From NCBI RefSeq assembly GCF_004342905.1, contig NZ_SMAN01000002.1:124001-188000 (forward strand): a DNA stretch of 64,000 bases, given 5' to 3'. This DNA comes from Melghiribacillus thermohalophilus (GTDB lineage Bacteria; Bacillota; Bacilli; Bacillales; Alkalibacillaceae). The notes under the pieces were generated by a model. The model made no database searches. It was not told where the DNA came from and worked only from the letters and a program-made list of their open reading frames with translations. Positions 44,751-54,720 of this stretch are shown here, piece by piece. The position numbers were made by a program, and so were the translations under genes. Position 1 is the first letter of the stretch; each line of letters starts with the position of its first letter.

Positions 44751-45304
44751 GCAAGTATAACTTAGAACCTGTCCGTCAAGAACATCTGGAAATGATTTTG
44801 AAATGGCGTAATTCGGAGCGGATTCGAAAAAGCATGTTTTCCGAGAATAAGATATCTCTCGACGAGCATCAGGAGTGGTTTAAAAAAATATCCGCAAGTG
44901 ATCAGTATGCCTATTTTATTTTTTCCATGAAGGAACGCCCCATCGGACTGATTGGCTTTTCCGATATCCATAAGCACCATAGCCACTGTTACTGGGGATT
45001 CTATATCGGTGAAGAGGATGCGCCCAGTGGGGCAGGCACGGTTATGGGCTATTTAGCTTTAAACCATATGTTTGAACAATTTGATCTTGTGAAAATTTGT
45101 GGAGAAGTCCTGCTGAATAACCAGGCCAGTTTACACTTTCATCAGAAGCTTGGATTTATTCAGGAAGGTCATTTTAAAAAACATATCCGTAAAGGTGATA
45201 CCTATATAGACGTAGTCAGATATGCCTTGTTTAAGGAGAGCTGGTATGAAGTTCGTGAGCATGTGAAAAACCATCTTCGTGAAAAAGGGATAGAGATGAC
45301 ATAA
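44747..45304 (+). CDS. pseH: UDP-4-amino-4,6-dideoxy-N-acetyl-beta-L-altrosamine N-acetyltransferase
   Basis: A 185-aa GNAT acetyltransferase that puts the second acetyl group on the PseC product. MILKWRNSERIRKSMFSENKIS at the start and GFYIGEEDAPSGAGTVMGYLALNHMF (acetyl-CoA loop), then NQASLHFHQKLGFIQEG, are typical of PseH. TTG 44747 is the start, behind AAAAGGAGATC, and overlaps the end of pseG. Confidence 0.92.
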   Translation: MSKYNLEPVRQEHLEMILKWRNSERIRKSMFSENKISLDEHQEWFKKISASDQYAYFIFSMKERPIGLIGFSDIHKHHSHCYWGFYIGEEDAPSGAGTVMGYLALNHMFEQFDLVKICGEVLLNNQASLHFHQKLGFIQEGHFKKHIRKGDTYIDVVRYALFKESWYEVREHVKNHLREKGIEMT

Positions 45305-45328
45305 ATTATTATGAGAAGGGTGTTTGCA

Positions 45329-46381
45329 TTGAAAGACATTTATATCGAAGGAAAAACCATCGGTAGAACCCATAAACCTTTTATGATCGCTGAAATGTCC
45401 GGGAATCATAACCAGTCACTGGAACGGGCGCTTGAAATTGTGGAAGCGGCAGCTGCTGCTGGTGCCGATGCGTTAAAACTACAGACTTATACCGCGGATA
45501 CGATGACGTTAAACATCAAGAGCAAGGATTTTTACATAGACGATGCAGAAAGTCTGTGGGAAGGGAAATCCCTGTATGATCTGTATCAGGAAGCCTACAC
45601 CCCGTGGGAATGGCATCAGCCGATTTTTGACAGATGCCGGGAGCTGGGGTTAATCCCGTTAAGCACGCCTTTTGATGAAACGGCGGTTGATTTTTTAGAG
45701 GAACTGGACATTCCTCTTTATAAAATCGCTTCCTTTGAAAACACAGACATCCCGTTGATTAAAAAAGTAGCATCCACCGGAAAACCGATGATTATCTCAA
45801 CCGGAATGGCAACAGCTGCTGAATTGGAGGAGGCGGTTCAAGCAGCCAGAGAAGCCGGATGTCAGGATTTGATTTTGCTCAAATGTACAAGCACCTACCC
45901 GGCATCTCCAGAGAATACCAACATACGGACCATCCCGCATATGCAGGACCTGTTTAAGTGCCAGGTGGGGCTATCTGATCATACTATGGGTACTGGTGTC
46001 GCCGTAGCCAGTGTAGCCCTGGGGGCAACCGTAATCGAAAAACATTTTACTTTATCAAGGGCAGATGGCGGTGTAGATGCCGCATTCTCACTTGAACCAG
46101 ATGAATTGCGGGCTCTTGTCGTTGAAACCGAACGTGCCTGGCAGTCCCTGGGTGAAGTGACATATGGACCGACAGATAAAGAGAAAAACTCGTTAAAATT
46201 CCGCAGATCCATTTATGCAGCAAAAGATATTCAAAAAGGAGAAACACTGACGAAAGAAAATATAAGGGTGATCCGACCAGGTTATGGGCTTGCACCCAAA
46301 TATTATGACAGGCTGTTAGGCAGAAAAGCAAATCAAGATATCCAGGCGGGATCACCGCTTAATTTTGATATGCTATGTTAG
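45329..46381 (+). CDS. pseI: Pseudaminic acid synthase
   Basis: A 350-aa NeuB-family enzyme that condenses the free 6-deoxy sugar with PEP. TTG 45329 is chosen: AGAAGGGTG lies upstream and the product starts M-KDIYIEGKTIGRTHKPF; ATG 45311 would add six residues. IAEMSGNHNQSLERAL is the PseI-type active-site stretch, LKLQTYTADTMTL and STPFDETAVDFLEEL follow. A C-terminal antifreeze-like SAF domain spans about 290-350. Last gene of the six-gene pse operon; a terminator follows. Confidence 0.95.
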   Translation: MKDIYIEGKTIGRTHKPFMIAEMSGNHNQSLERALEIVEAAAAAGADALKLQTYTADTMTLNIKSKDFYIDDAESLWEGKSLYDLYQEAYTPWEWHQPIFDRCRELGLIPLSTPFDETAVDFLEELDIPLYKIASFENTDIPLIKKVASTGKPMIISTGMATAAELEEAVQAAREAGCQDLILLKCTSTYPASPENTNIRTIPHMQDLFKCQVGLSDHTMGTGVAVASVALGATVIEKHFTLSRADGGVDAAFSLEPDELRALVVETERAWQSLGEVTYGPTDKEKNSLKFRRSIYAAKDIQKGETLTKENIRVIRPGYGLAPKYYDRLLGRKANQDIQAGSPLNFDMLC

Positions 46382-46405
46382 GTAAGGATGGATCAGGGTC
46401 AGCTG

Positions 46406-46441
46406 GGTATGACCGGTTATCGGTCATGCCTCTTTGTTTTT
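46406..46441 (+). terminator. Terminator of the pse operon
   Basis: GGTATGACCG (46406-46415) pairs with CGGTCATGCC (46421-46430; one G-U pair) and is followed by the T-rich TCTTTGTTTTT. Confidence 0.75.
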
Positions 46442-46625
46442 CAAAAATTTTCCAGAAGGATCCTGATATCTTTTCCTGCGGTTTCAGCACTTTCATTAAT
46501 ATTATCACTGTTTACTACATGTTAACATCTAATATATTCTATGGAGGTCAAAAGCACTTTAAAGAAAACAGCTATCAAACCTGGAATGATTTTTAACATG
46601 AAAGGATATGGGGGGGGAAGATGAA

Positions 46626-47816
46626 ATGTCTAACAATTATGGGGAACGTTATCATACGAATCAACCTTATGGTGGTACGTTAGTTAGTTTAGAGCAAGAG
46701 GAAAATGAAAAAAATAAACTGCTATACAAAGCGAAAAACATGAGGTCACTTCAGTTGTCATCCTGGAGCATATCCGACCTCGAGCTCATAGGCATCGGCG
46801 GCTTCAGTCCATTAACTGGATTCATGGGCAAAGAAGACTACGAATCCGTTGTGCATAACATGCGTTTATCTAATGGTTTAGTCTGGAGCATCCCAATTAC
46901 CTTGCCTGTTACGCAGGAAGAGGCGGATCAGCTGAACATTGGCGAGGAAATTGCTTTAAAAGGTGAGGATGGGGTGATTTACGGTACGCTCACCCTGGAA
47001 GAAAAATTTACTTATGATAAAGACCTGGAGGCAGAAAAGGTTTATGGAACAACTGATCTGGCACATCCCGGAGTAAAAAAGGTTTATGAAAAAGGAGACG
47101 TATACCTGGCAGGTCCTATTAAACTATTGAACCGCCCGGATCATGGTGAATTTAAAGACTTTTATCTGGACCCTGCAGAAACTCGCAAGATGTTTGCCGA
47201 TCTTGGATGGAAGACGGTTGTCGGTTTCCAGACCCGCAATCCGGTTCATCGTGCCCATGAATATATCCAGAAGTGTGCGCTGGAAGCCGTGGATGGACTG
47301 CTGTTAAATCCCCTTGTTGGCGAAACGAAATCGGATGATATTCCGGCGGATGTGCGGATGGAAAGCTATCAGGTGATTCTGAAACATTACTATCCTCAGG
47401 ATCGCGTGCGCCTTGTCATCTATCCGGCAGCTATGCGTTATGCCGGTCCGCGTGAAGCGATTCTTCACGCTATCGTACGGAAAAACTATGGATGTACACA
47501 CTTTATTGTAGGTCGGGATCATGCCGGGGTTGGTGACTACTACGGGACCTATGAAGCCCAGGAGCTGATCAGTCAATATGAAGATGAACTGGGGATTCAG
47601 ATTTTTAAATTTGAACATGCTTTCTATTGCACGAAATGTGAGAACATGGGAACAGCTAAAACCTGCCCGCATGATAAGGAGTACCATGTGCATTTAAGCG
47701 GCACGAAAGTACGGGAAATGCTGCGAAATGGCCAGAAGCCGCCAAAAGAGTTTTCTCGTCCGGAAGTTGCTGAGGTTTTAATCAAGGGAATGAAACAGAA
47801 CACCGAAACGGTTTAA
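46626..47816 (+). CDS. sat: Sulfate adenylyltransferase (ATP sulfurylase)
   Basis: A 396-aa enzyme making APS from sulfate and [20 protein letters not shown] contains the QxRNP and HxxH active-site motifs, and [13 protein letters not shown] the GRD motif. The C-terminal part has four Cys ([16 protein letters not shown]) as in many Bacillus enzymes. ATG 46626 has a GGGGGGG stretch at proper distance; the frame also opens at 46608. First gene of a sulfate-activation operon. I see no SAM riboswitch in the 244-bp leader. Confidence 0.95.
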   Translation: MSNNYGERYHTNQPYGGTLVSLEQEENEKNKLLYKAKNMRSLQLSSWSISDLELIGIGGFSPLTGFMGKEDYESVVHNMRLSNGLVWSIPITLPVTQEEADQLNIGEEIALKGEDGVIYGTLTLEEKFTYDKDLEAEKVYGTTDLAHPGVKKVYEKGDVYLAGPIKLLNRPDHGEFKDFYLDPAETRKMFADLGWKTVVGFQTRNPVHRAHEYIQKCALEAVDGLLLNPLVGETKSDDIPADVRMESYQVILKHYYPQDRVRLVIYPAAMRYAGPREAILHAIVRKNYGCTHFIVGRDHAGVGDYYGTYEAQELISQYEDELGIQIFKFEHAFYCTKCENMGTAKTCPHDKEYHVHLSGTKVREMLRNGQKPPKEFSRPEVAEVLIKGMKQNTETV

Positions 47817-47836
47817 CATAAGGTACGTGATCTATT

Positions 47837-49609
47837 ATGACCTGGGAAATGGCGTTCGTCCTCATCGTGGTATTGCTGATGCTGGCCGGGCTAATATTTG
47901 AAGTTGCCCGGCCTGATATCATTATGTTTATTACCCTGACAATTCTTATGCTGACGGGTATTCTAACGCCCGCTGAAGCTTTAAAAGGTTTTTCTAATCA
48001 GGGAATGTTAACGATTGCTTTATTGTTTATCGTGGTTGGAGCCGTTCAGAAAACGGATTTGATTGATCGTTTGATGACGAAAATATTAAATTCAGATCAT
48101 AATCACAGACGGGTAATGTCCAGATTTTTATTCCCTGCATCAGGCATTTCTGGATTCTTAAACAATACACCGATTGTCGTTGCTTTTACACCGGTAATCA
48201 GAAAATGGTGCATTGATCATAACATTTCCCCATCTAAATTTTTAATCCCGTTATCCTATGCTACCATCATGGGCGGGATGATTACTTTAATGGGGACGTC
48301 GACGAATCTGGTTGTTCATGGATTATTAATTGATGCCACGGGAGAAGGATTTTCCATTTTTCAGCTGGCTTTCATTGGTGTTCCTGTCACGATTGTCGGA
48401 ATCGTCTATTTGGTGACGATTGGGTATCGATTGTTGCCTGATCGTAAAGTTTTAACAGAAAAAGCAGACAGGGAAAGTCGTGAATACTTAAGTGAAGTAC
48501 TGGTAGAACCCAATTATCCATTCATTGGGAAAACGGTAGAACAGGCAGGACTTCGTCATTTGCAGGGGCTGTTTTTGGTATCCATTGTGAGGGGAAAGGA
48601 GAAAATTTCTCCGGTTAAGTCCTCTACCAAAATTCAAGCAGGAGACCGATTGATTTTTACAGGGTTAATTTCCACCCTGGCGGAATTACAGCGAAACAAG
48701 GGACTGAAAATGGATACTGGTACGGATTTATCTCTGGATACCATTAAGAACGGAGATTCCCAGCTAGTGGAAGTGGTTGTTTCCCATCAGTCCCACTTAG
48801 CTTATAAAACCGTGAAAGAAACTGGTTTCCGGGGCCGGTATGATGCAGCAGTTCTGGCTGTCCACCGCAAACATGAACGAATTAAAAGCAAAATCGGTGA
48901 CATTACGCTTAAACCCGGAGATACCCTGTTGTTGTTGACAGGTCCGGATTTTAAAAACCGGATGAACCATCAGGATTTTTATGTCGTTACCCCCATTTAC
49001 GAACCGAAATTGATGGAGGATAGTCGTCAAACCTGGTTTTCTCTGGGTATATTAACGTTGATGATTTTCCTGGTGACCTTTAATATGTTGTCGATGTTTA
49101 AAGCGGCAACCCTGGCTGTCGTGTTAATGCTGATTTTCCGAATGATTACTCCGGATGAAGCAAAACAATCGGTACAATTTAATGTGTTGCTGTTAATTGC
49201 CAGTGCCTTTGGTATTGGAGAAGCAATGGTGAAAACAGGGCTGGCGCAATTTATAGCTTCCAATTTAGTATCAGTTGTACAGCCATTCGGCATAATTGCT
49301 TTTTTATTTATGATTTATGTTTTGACAAATGTATTTACAGAAATGATTACGAATAATGCGGCAGCTGTTATAATGTTTCCCATCGCGATGGAAATGGCCC
49401 ATCAGATACATATCAATCCAATGGCTGCAGCAGTTACAATTGCGATTGCTGCATCCGCAAGTTTTGTTACACCTATTGGTTACCAGACAAATATGATTGT
49501 CTACGGTCCAGGGGGATACCGGTTTATGGATTATGTTAAGGTCGGGCTGCCTTTAAGCTTCATGACAATGGTGATCACCATTTTTATTGTTCATTTAGTA
49601 TGGGTCTAA
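47837..49609 (+). CDS. SLC13-type anion:Na+ symporter with two RCK_C domains (probable sulfate importer)
   Basis: A 590-aa membrane protein. The N-terminal half has helices starting MTWEMAFVLIVVLLMLAGLI and the signature SGFLNNTPIVVAFTPVI. The middle, about residues 205-380, holds two cytoplasmic TrkA-C/RCK_C domains (YPFIGKTVEQAGLRHLQG and HLAYKTVKETGFRGRYDA). The C-terminal half repeats the transport fold with EMITNNAAAVIMFPI and TPIGYQTNMIVYGPGGYRF. Family members carry dicarboxylates or sulfate; between sat and cysC sulfate is the natural reading. It starts 20 nt after sat. Confidence 0.88.
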   Translation: MTWEMAFVLIVVLLMLAGLIFEVARPDIIMFITLTILMLTGILTPAEALKGFSNQGMLTIALLFIVVGAVQKTDLIDRLMTKILNSDHNHRRVMSRFLFPASGISGFLNNTPIVVAFTPVIRKWCIDHNISPSKFLIPLSYATIMGGMITLMGTSTNLVVHGLLIDATGEGFSIFQLAFIGVPVTIVGIVYLVTIGYRLLPDRKVLTEKADRESREYLSEVLVEPNYPFIGKTVEQAGLRHLQGLFLVSIVRGKEKISPVKSSTKIQAGDRLIFTGLISTLAELQRNKGLKMDTGTDLSLDTIKNGDSQLVEVVVSHQSHLAYKTVKETGFRGRYDAAVLAVHRKHERIKSKIGDITLKPGDTLLLLTGPDFKNRMNHQDFYVVTPIYEPKLMEDSRQTWFSLGILTLMIFLVTFNMLSMFKAATLAVVLMLIFRMITPDEAKQSVQFNVLLLIASAFGIGEAMVKTGLAQFIASNLVSVVQPFGIIAFLFMIYVLTNVFTEMITNNAAAVIMFPIAMEMAHQIHINPMAAAVTIAIAASASFVTPIGYQTNMIVYGPGGYRFMDYVKVGLPLSFMTMVITIFIVHLVWV

Positions 49610-49632
49610 CCATAGAAAAGGGAGAGTAGAAG

Positions 49633-50247
49633 ATGAAAGCAACCAATATTACCTGGCATGAAGGAAAAGTTACGAAAGAAGACCGGAGAAACTTGAACAA
49701 CCATCAGAGTTTTGTTCTCTGGTTTACCGGTTTGTCAGGCGCTGGAAAGTCAACCTTGTCTGTTGCCGTTGAACAGGAGTTGTATAAGCGTGGCATTCGC
49801 ACTTACCGGTTAGATGGAGATAATATTCGTCACGGGTTAAACAAAAATCTCGGATTCAGTCCAGAGGATCGTAAGGAAAACATTCGTCGTATTGGTGAAG
49901 TGTCTAAATTAATGGTAGAGGCGGGTGTCGTCACTCTATCTGCGTTTATTTCTCCATATCGTGAAGACCGTAACATGGTTAGAGAACTGGTTGAAGACAA
50001 TGAATTTATCGAAATTTATGTGAAGTGTGGCCTGGACGTCTGTGAACAGCGGGATCCAAAAGGGTTATATAAGAAAGCTCGTGCAGGAGAGATTAAAGGA
50101 TTTACGGGTATTGATGCACCATATGAAGCACCTGAAAATCCCGATATCATTGTTGAAACCGATCAGCAGTCATTGGAAGAATGTGTAGAGAACGTATTGC
50201 TGTATCTAGAAGAAAAACAGCTGATTCCGGTACACACGAAAAGTTAG
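49633..50247 (+). CDS. cysC: Adenylylsulfate kinase
   Basis: A 204-aa kinase turning APS into PAPS. Walker A is GLSGAGKS (33-40), followed by [26 protein letters not shown], the APS-binding arm, and [31 protein letters not shown] segment closes the domain. ATG 49633 follows GGGAGAG. Both assimilation and sulfotransfer use PAPS; no PAPS reductase (cysH) lies in the window. Confidence 0.95.
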   Translation: MKATNITWHEGKVTKEDRRNLNNHQSFVLWFTGLSGAGKSTLSVAVEQELYKRGIRTYRLDGDNIRHGLNKNLGFSPEDRKENIRRIGEVSKLMVEAGVVTLSAFISPYREDRNMVRELVEDNEFIEIYVKCGLDVCEQRDPKGLYKKARAGEIKGFTGIDAPYEAPENPDIIVETDQQSLEECVENVLLYLEEKQLIPVHTKS

Positions 50248-50258
50248 GAGGTTCCATT

Positions 50259-51059
50259 GTGCTCGAACAAATTGATCTGAATGAAGTGGTGTCTATAGCC
50301 ATATCCGCTGGTGAAAAAGTACTTGACGTTTATCAGACCGATTTTGAAGTGGAGAAAAAAGAAGATCAGTCTCCATTAACGCTGGCTGACCGGCAATCTC
50401 ATATGATTATCACGACAAAGCTGAATGAACGATATCCAGATATCCCGATTTTAAGTGAGGAAGGGAGAGAAATCGATTATTCTGAGCGTTCCCGCTGGGG
50501 GTACCTCTGGATAGTCGACCCTCTGGATGGAACGAAGGAATTTGTCAAGAAAAATGGAGAGTTTACTATAAACATTGCCCTGGTACATCATGGGAAACCT
50601 GTACTCGGAGTCATTTACGCCCCTTTTTTAGATACCCTTTATGTAGCCAGAAAAGGGATGGGAGCGTATAAGCTTGAGAAAGCAACCGCATCGATGGATA
50701 AAGGGCAATGGATGGATCAAGCAGAAAAGCTCCCTCTTAGTTTCGACAAGAAAAGGTTTACAGTCGTCGCCAGTCGTTCCCACCTGTCACCGGAAACCGA
50801 AGAATATATCGATCATTTAAAGGCACTGCATGGTAACATTAGCATCACTTCAGCCGGAAGCTCCCTTAAACTCTGTCTGGTCGCAGAAGGGAAAGCTGAC
50901 GTATACCCTCGTTTCGCTCCAACGATGGAATGGGATACGGCAGCTGGACAGGCAATTGTGGAACAGGCCGGCGGTAAAGTATTAACTGTTGAACATGAAC
51001 GTCCATTGACCTATAACAAGGAAAATCTTTTAAATCCATGGTTTATTGCCAGCAAATAG
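50259..51059 (+). CDS. cysQ: 3'(2'),5'-bisphosphate nucleotidase
   Basis: A 266-aa Mg-dependent, Li-sensitive type phosphatase of the inositol monophosphatase superfamily. It removes the 3' phosphate of PAP, the by-product of PAPS-dependent reactions. LSEEGREIDY, WIVDPLDGTKEFVKKNGEF and EWDTAAGQAIVEQAGG are the metal-site motifs. GTG 50259 is preceded by TAGGAGG; the frame extending to 50181 overlaps cysC and is rejected. PAP build-up inhibits sulfotransferases, so its place beside one is meaningful. Confidence 0.93.
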   Translation: MLEQIDLNEVVSIAISAGEKVLDVYQTDFEVEKKEDQSPLTLADRQSHMIITTKLNERYPDIPILSEEGREIDYSERSRWGYLWIVDPLDGTKEFVKKNGEFTINIALVHHGKPVLGVIYAPFLDTLYVARKGMGAYKLEKATASMDKGQWMDQAEKLPLSFDKKRFTVVASRSHLSPETEEYIDHLKALHGNISITSAGSSLKLCLVAEGKADVYPRFAPTMEWDTAAGQAIVEQAGGKVLTVEHERPLTYNKENLLNPWFIASK

Positions 51060-51079
51060 CGAAAGAATAGATAACATCT

Positions 51080-51109
51080 AAGCACATGGCTAAGCCATGT
51101 GCTTGTTTT
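51080..51109. terminator. Shared terminator of cysQ and the sulfotransferase gene
   Basis: AAGCACATGGC (51080-51090) pairs with GCCATGTGCTT (51094-51104) around three bases, then GTTTTG. It overlaps the last codons of the minus-strand gene. Confidence 0.8.
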
Positions 51110-52097
51110 GTAAATGATTCTCTAATTCCTGTTCATAGAATTCAGGGTAATCCGGAAGAATGTGAGCCTTTAAAAAGTTTATGAATTTAGACCTGATGAC
51201 TTCAGACAGTTCCGCTGGCAAGTGAAAGTGTAGAAAGTCTTCTTCAGGCTCAGTAATATTAAACATGCTGTAGAGGTGTTTGATTTTTTCATCATTCGCA
51301 AATTCTACAAACCGTCTATGAACCCACTTGCCGGTATGTGCATGGTTTTTGACAAGATAGGTTTTCTCCTGGGCATCACGATAGTTGTCCGATTGTGCTA
51401 AATTATTTAAAATCATGCGGTTCATCCCGTTTAATTTGGACAGAAGATATACTCTTTCAACATCGAGAGATGGATTTAATTTCTCGCTGATCCTTGTTTC
51501 TGCAACAGGAGTGTTAAATGAATATGAAATAATTTCCCAGAATGCCTGTTCATCTTGTTTTAAAATTTCATATGGGAGAATTAAAATGTTCCCGAAGTAT
51601 CGCTGATAGCAGCCTAGTATATGTTCAAGATCCAGAGAATGTTTCAAAAAGGTGAACTGCCTGTCAACAAACTCCTGGGCACTGCCGCTCCATCCTTCTT
51701 TTATGGACTGTATGTATATAGACCTTATCCATGATAAGGGTTCCCGGATGACCATCAGCAAATTCGGTGTCTCTTTCGCCAGTTTCCCGAGGTTGCGGCT
51801 CGTTAAATCAATAAAGTGGGGGATCTTTGCCTGGAATTCCAGTTGATTGAGGTAAGCCGTTGAAAATCCTTCATTGCTGATGACAAGGGTTTCTCCTTTA
51901 TTCAGGTTTCTGTCTACATGGATGTCCAGTGAAAGGTCATGAAAAGCATCATCTTTTTTGGCAGTCTCTCTCAGCTTTTCTAAAAATGACATCGTCCCTC
52001 TCCACGATAATGAATAGGATTTGTCCCTCAACCAGACATTTTGCATATAAGTGGAAGCGGTTTTCATCATTCCGATATGTATAAAACCAGTGTTCAT
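51090..52097 (-). CDS. PAPS-dependent sulfotransferase domain protein
   Basis: A 335-aa soluble protein. The 5'-phosphosulfate loop is GFIHIGMMKTASTYMQN, with Lys12 in the K-T-x-S-T pattern, and the 3'-phosphate-binding motif is VIREPLSWIRSIYIQSI with Arg118 and Ser126. No membrane segment is seen. Start is ATG 52097, behind AAGGGGAAC. It is convergent with sat-SLC13-cysC-cysQ, which would supply PAPS and remove PAP. The acceptor is unknown. Cytoplasmic location suggests a sugar nucleotide, a lipid-linked sugar or a small molecule. Bacterial sulfotransferases of this sort modify surface glycans and Nod factors. Confidence 0.85.
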   Translation of the reverse strand: MNTGFIHIGMMKTASTYMQNVWLRDKSYSLSWRGTMSFLEKLRETAKKDDAFHDLSLDIHVDRNLNKGETLVISNEGFSTAYLNQLEFQAKIPHFIDLTSRNLGKLAKETPNLLMVIREPLSWIRSIYIQSIKEGWSGSAQEFVDRQFTFLKHSLDLEHILGCYQRYFGNILILPYEILKQDEQAFWEIISYSFNTPVAETRISEKLNPSLDVERVYLLSKLNGMNRMILNNLAQSDNYRDAQEKTYLVKNHAHTGKWVHRRFVEFANDEKIKHLYSMFNITEPEEDFLHFHLPAELSEVIRSKFINFLKAHILPDYPEFYEQELENHLQNKHMA

Positions 52098-52146
52098 TAA
52101 ATAGTTCCCCTTTCCTTCTATGTATGTTTTCTCCGATAATAAATAG

Positions 52147-52152
52147 ATTATA
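52147..52152 (-). promoter_or_regulatory. Candidate -10 box of the sulfotransferase gene
   Basis: TATAAT on the minus strand, about 50 bp upstream of the ATG. The -35 region is not consensus. Confidence 0.35.
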
Positions 52153-52160
52153 ACATTCAA

Positions 52161-52402
52161 TAGACAAAAACCACCATATTTCGCAGAATGAGTTACTAGT
52201 TTAATGAAAACCAGTACCTTTATCGATATATACTTTTAACTAATAGAATCATCACTAATTGATTATAGAGATGGACAATAGACTACTATATAGCCTATGT
52301 TTTCATGGTAAAATAATAGATAAATTTCAGTAAAAACAACTCGTTTAGAGCTCAAAGCTTAATAGGCTTTGAGTCCGGGAGTCGGGGATCGTGTGTGACA
52401 TA
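52161..52402. other. Intergenic region between sulfotransferase gene and array 5
   Basis: AT-rich, no gene. CTCAAAGC (52351-52358) and GCTTTGAG (52366-52373) form an 8-bp stem just ahead of array 5. Confidence 0.45.
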
Positions 52403-52782
52403 TCAGAGCCTTGCGAATCGGAAATCAGGACTCACGCATGAAGAATCAGAGTTCATGCATGAGATATCAGTGTTCACGCACGAGAAATCAGAACTCGCTG
52501 CAGAAGAATCAGAGTTCACGCGCGAGAAATCAGAACTCGCTGCAGAAGAATCAGGTCTCACGCACGAGAAATCAGGACTCGCTGCAGAAGAATCAGGTTT
52601 CGTGATCGAGAAATCAGGACTCACGCATGAAGAATCAGAGTTCCCGCACGAGAAATCAGGACTCACGCATGAAGAATCAGGGCTCACGCACGAGAAATCA
52701 GGACTCGTGCACGAAGAATCAGGGCTCAGGCGCGAGAAATCAGGATTTACGCTCGAATAATCAGGACTCACGATCGAAATAT
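52403..52782 (-). repeat. Array 5: 18 units of 21-22 bp (GAGTCCTGATATT family, inverted)
   Basis: Eighteen units. On the plus strand they read TCAGGRCTC-N7-AAGAA alternating with TCAGRGTTC-N7-AGAAA, so the array is again partly a 42-bp dimer array. The first and last units are 22 bp; the rest are 21 bp. Read on the minus strand a unit gives GCGTGAGTCCTGATT, the same core as array 4. Long frames on both strands (52395-52760 + and 52403-52771 -) are artefacts. Position: directly ahead of pgcA, so its mRNA leader or promoter may lie in or next to the array. Confidence 0.93.
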
Positions 52783-52873
52783 TCAGGACTTACGCAAGTC
52801 CTTGCAGGAGTTTGTTCAAGTGAATCGAAAGATAAAGAAGAAAAATATATACAGGTGACCAGGAGGTTTTTTG

Positions 52874-54595
52874 ATGCACTGGCAACACGCTTATCAAAAA
52901 TGGAAGCATTTCGATAAACTGGATAAAGAATTAAAACAGCAGCTGGATAATATGGATGAAAAAGCACTGGAAGACGCTTTTTATAAACCTCTGACCTTTG
53001 GTACGGGCGGGATGCGCGGGGAACTTGGCCCCGGTACGAACCGGATGAACATTTATACCGTTCGGAAAGCAGCGGAGGGGCTGGCCCGTTATCTGATGGA
53101 AAAAGGCGAGGAGTGGTCGGCGAAAGGGATTGTGGTGGCCCACGATTCCCGGCACATGTCGCCGGAGTTTGCGCTTGAGACGGCGAAAGTGATGGGAGCC
53201 CATCGGATTCCGGTGACATTGTTCACTTCCCTGCGTCCGACCCCGGAGCTTTCCTTTGCGGTCCGTCACCTGGGTGCTGCCGCTGGCGTGGTCATTACCG
53301 CCAGCCACAATCCGCCGGAATACAACGGCTACAAAGTTTATAACGAAGCCGGCGGTCAGGTCCCGCCGGATGAGGCCGAAAAGATCATCGCGAAGGTTCA
53401 GGAAGTGGAAAATGAACTGACGGTGAAGGTCGCTGAAAAAAAAGAAATGGAAACGAGGGGGCTGCTGCGCTGGGTCGATGAAGAAGTGGATGGACCGTAT
53501 GTGCAGGCACTGGAGACAATTGTGCGGCGGCGTGACGTTATTCAAGAACAGGCGGACAGACTGAAAATAGTCTTCACCCCACTGCATGGTACATCCCGTG
53601 ACCTCCTTGTCCGTGGCCTGGATCAGCTGGGCTTTAAACATGTAACGGTTGTGGAGGAGCAGGCTCAGCCTGATCCGGAATTTTCAACGGTGGAGTCACC
53701 GAACCCGGAAGAGCACCAGGCTTTTACCATGGCTATTGAATACGGAAAACGTTTGAATGCGGATATTTTAATCGGAACCGACCCAGATGCTGACCGACTC
53801 GGTGTCGCCGTGAAAAATGACCAGGGTGACTATCCGGTTTTAACCGGTAACCAGCTCGGCGCTTTGATGCTGCATTACCTGCTTTCAAAAAGCGAGAAGC
53901 TCCCCGACAACGGCGTCATGATCAAAACCATCGTCACTTCCGAGATGGGACGGGCTATTGCCGATCATTTCGGTATTGCTACCATCGACACCCTGACCGG
54001 CTTCAAATTTATCGGCGAAAAAATCCGCCAGTACGAATTGAGCGGTGAACATACCTTTTTATTTGGCTATGAAGAAAGTTATGGCTATTTAATTGGCGAC
54101 TTCGTTCGGGACAAAGACGCCATCCAGGCTGCCATCGTTGCCTGTGAAATGGCTGCGTACTACAAGACGAAAGGGAAAACGCTGCTGGACGCCCTGAATG
54201 ACCTGTATCAGCAGTTCGGTTATTATCGGGAGGATCTCCACTCCATCACCCTGAAAGGAAAAGAAGGGGAAGAGAAGATTCGCGGGATCATGGAAGACTT
54301 CCGAAAGAACCCCCTGGATCGTGCCGGTGATCTCCGCGTGTATGCAGTGGAAGACTATCAGACTGGTGAACGCACATTTGTCAAAGACGGACAGGTAGAA
54401 TCCATCAATCTTCCCCGTGCCAGCGTCGTCAAGTTCTTGATGAACGACAACTGCTGGTGCTGCCTCCGCCCATCCGGTACCGAGCCGAAGATGAAGTTTT
54501 ACTTTGGGGTGAGGGGGGAAACGAGAGAAGCGTGCAACAAACGCCTGAAGGAGCTGAAAGAAGCCGTATTAAGCAGAGTAAAAGTAGAAGCATAA
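52874..54595 (+). CDS. pgcA: Alpha-phosphoglucomutase
   Basis: A 573-aa phosphohexomutase interconverting glucose-6-P and glucose-1-P. ATG 52874 follows AGGAGG by 7 nt. The phosphoserine loop is VVITASHNPPEYNGYK (Ser near residue 143), the Mg loop GTDPDADRLGVA (about 300) and the sugar-binding loop GYEESYGYLIGDF; the phosphate-binding loop is CLRPSGTEPKMKFYF. It feeds GalU and so UDP-glucose and UDP-glucuronate. A degenerate fragment of a second copy lies at 60.1 kb. Confidence 0.95.
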   Translation: MHWQHAYQKWKHFDKLDKELKQQLDNMDEKALEDAFYKPLTFGTGGMRGELGPGTNRMNIYTVRKAAEGLARYLMEKGEEWSAKGIVVAHDSRHMSPEFALETAKVMGAHRIPVTLFTSLRPTPELSFAVRHLGAAAGVVITASHNPPEYNGYKVYNEAGGQVPPDEAEKIIAKVQEVENELTVKVAEKKEMETRGLLRWVDEEVDGPYVQALETIVRRRDVIQEQADRLKIVFTPLHGTSRDLLVRGLDQLGFKHVTVVEEQAQPDPEFSTVESPNPEEHQAFTMAIEYGKRLNADILIGTDPDADRLGVAVKNDQGDYPVLTGNQLGALMLHYLLSKSEKLPDNGVMIKTIVTSEMGRAIADHFGIATIDTLTGFKFIGEKIRQYELSGEHTFLFGYEESYGYLIGDFVRDKDAIQAAIVACEMAAYYKTKGKTLLDALNDLYQQFGYYREDLHSITLKGKEGEEKIRGIMEDFRKNPLDRAGDLRVYAVEDYQTGERTFVKDGQVESINLPRASVVKFLMNDNCWCCLRPSGTEPKMKFYFGVRGETREACNKRLKELKEAVLSRVKVEA

Positions 54596-54671
54596 ATGAA
54601 AACTGTCATTATACTTTTAACGGAAGAACGTCTTTGCTTACCTTTTTGGTAAAGTTGAAGCATAACGAAAA

Positions 54672-54720
54672 CCCTCTGTCCGGGAAACCGAAAGATTCCA
54701 CGGACAGGGGTGTATTTTTT
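54672..54720 (+). terminator. Terminator of pgcA
   Basis: CTGTCCG (54676-54682) pairs with CGGACAG (54701-54707), extended by CCCT/GGGG, followed by a T run at 54715-54720. Confidence 0.75.

Noticed and set aside
46442-46625. SAM (S-box) riboswitch ahead of sat
   Set aside because: The conserved S-box core elements are not present in the leader.
52395-52771. Charged repeat proteins on both strands of array 5
   Set aside because: Repeat-driven open frames without translation signals.
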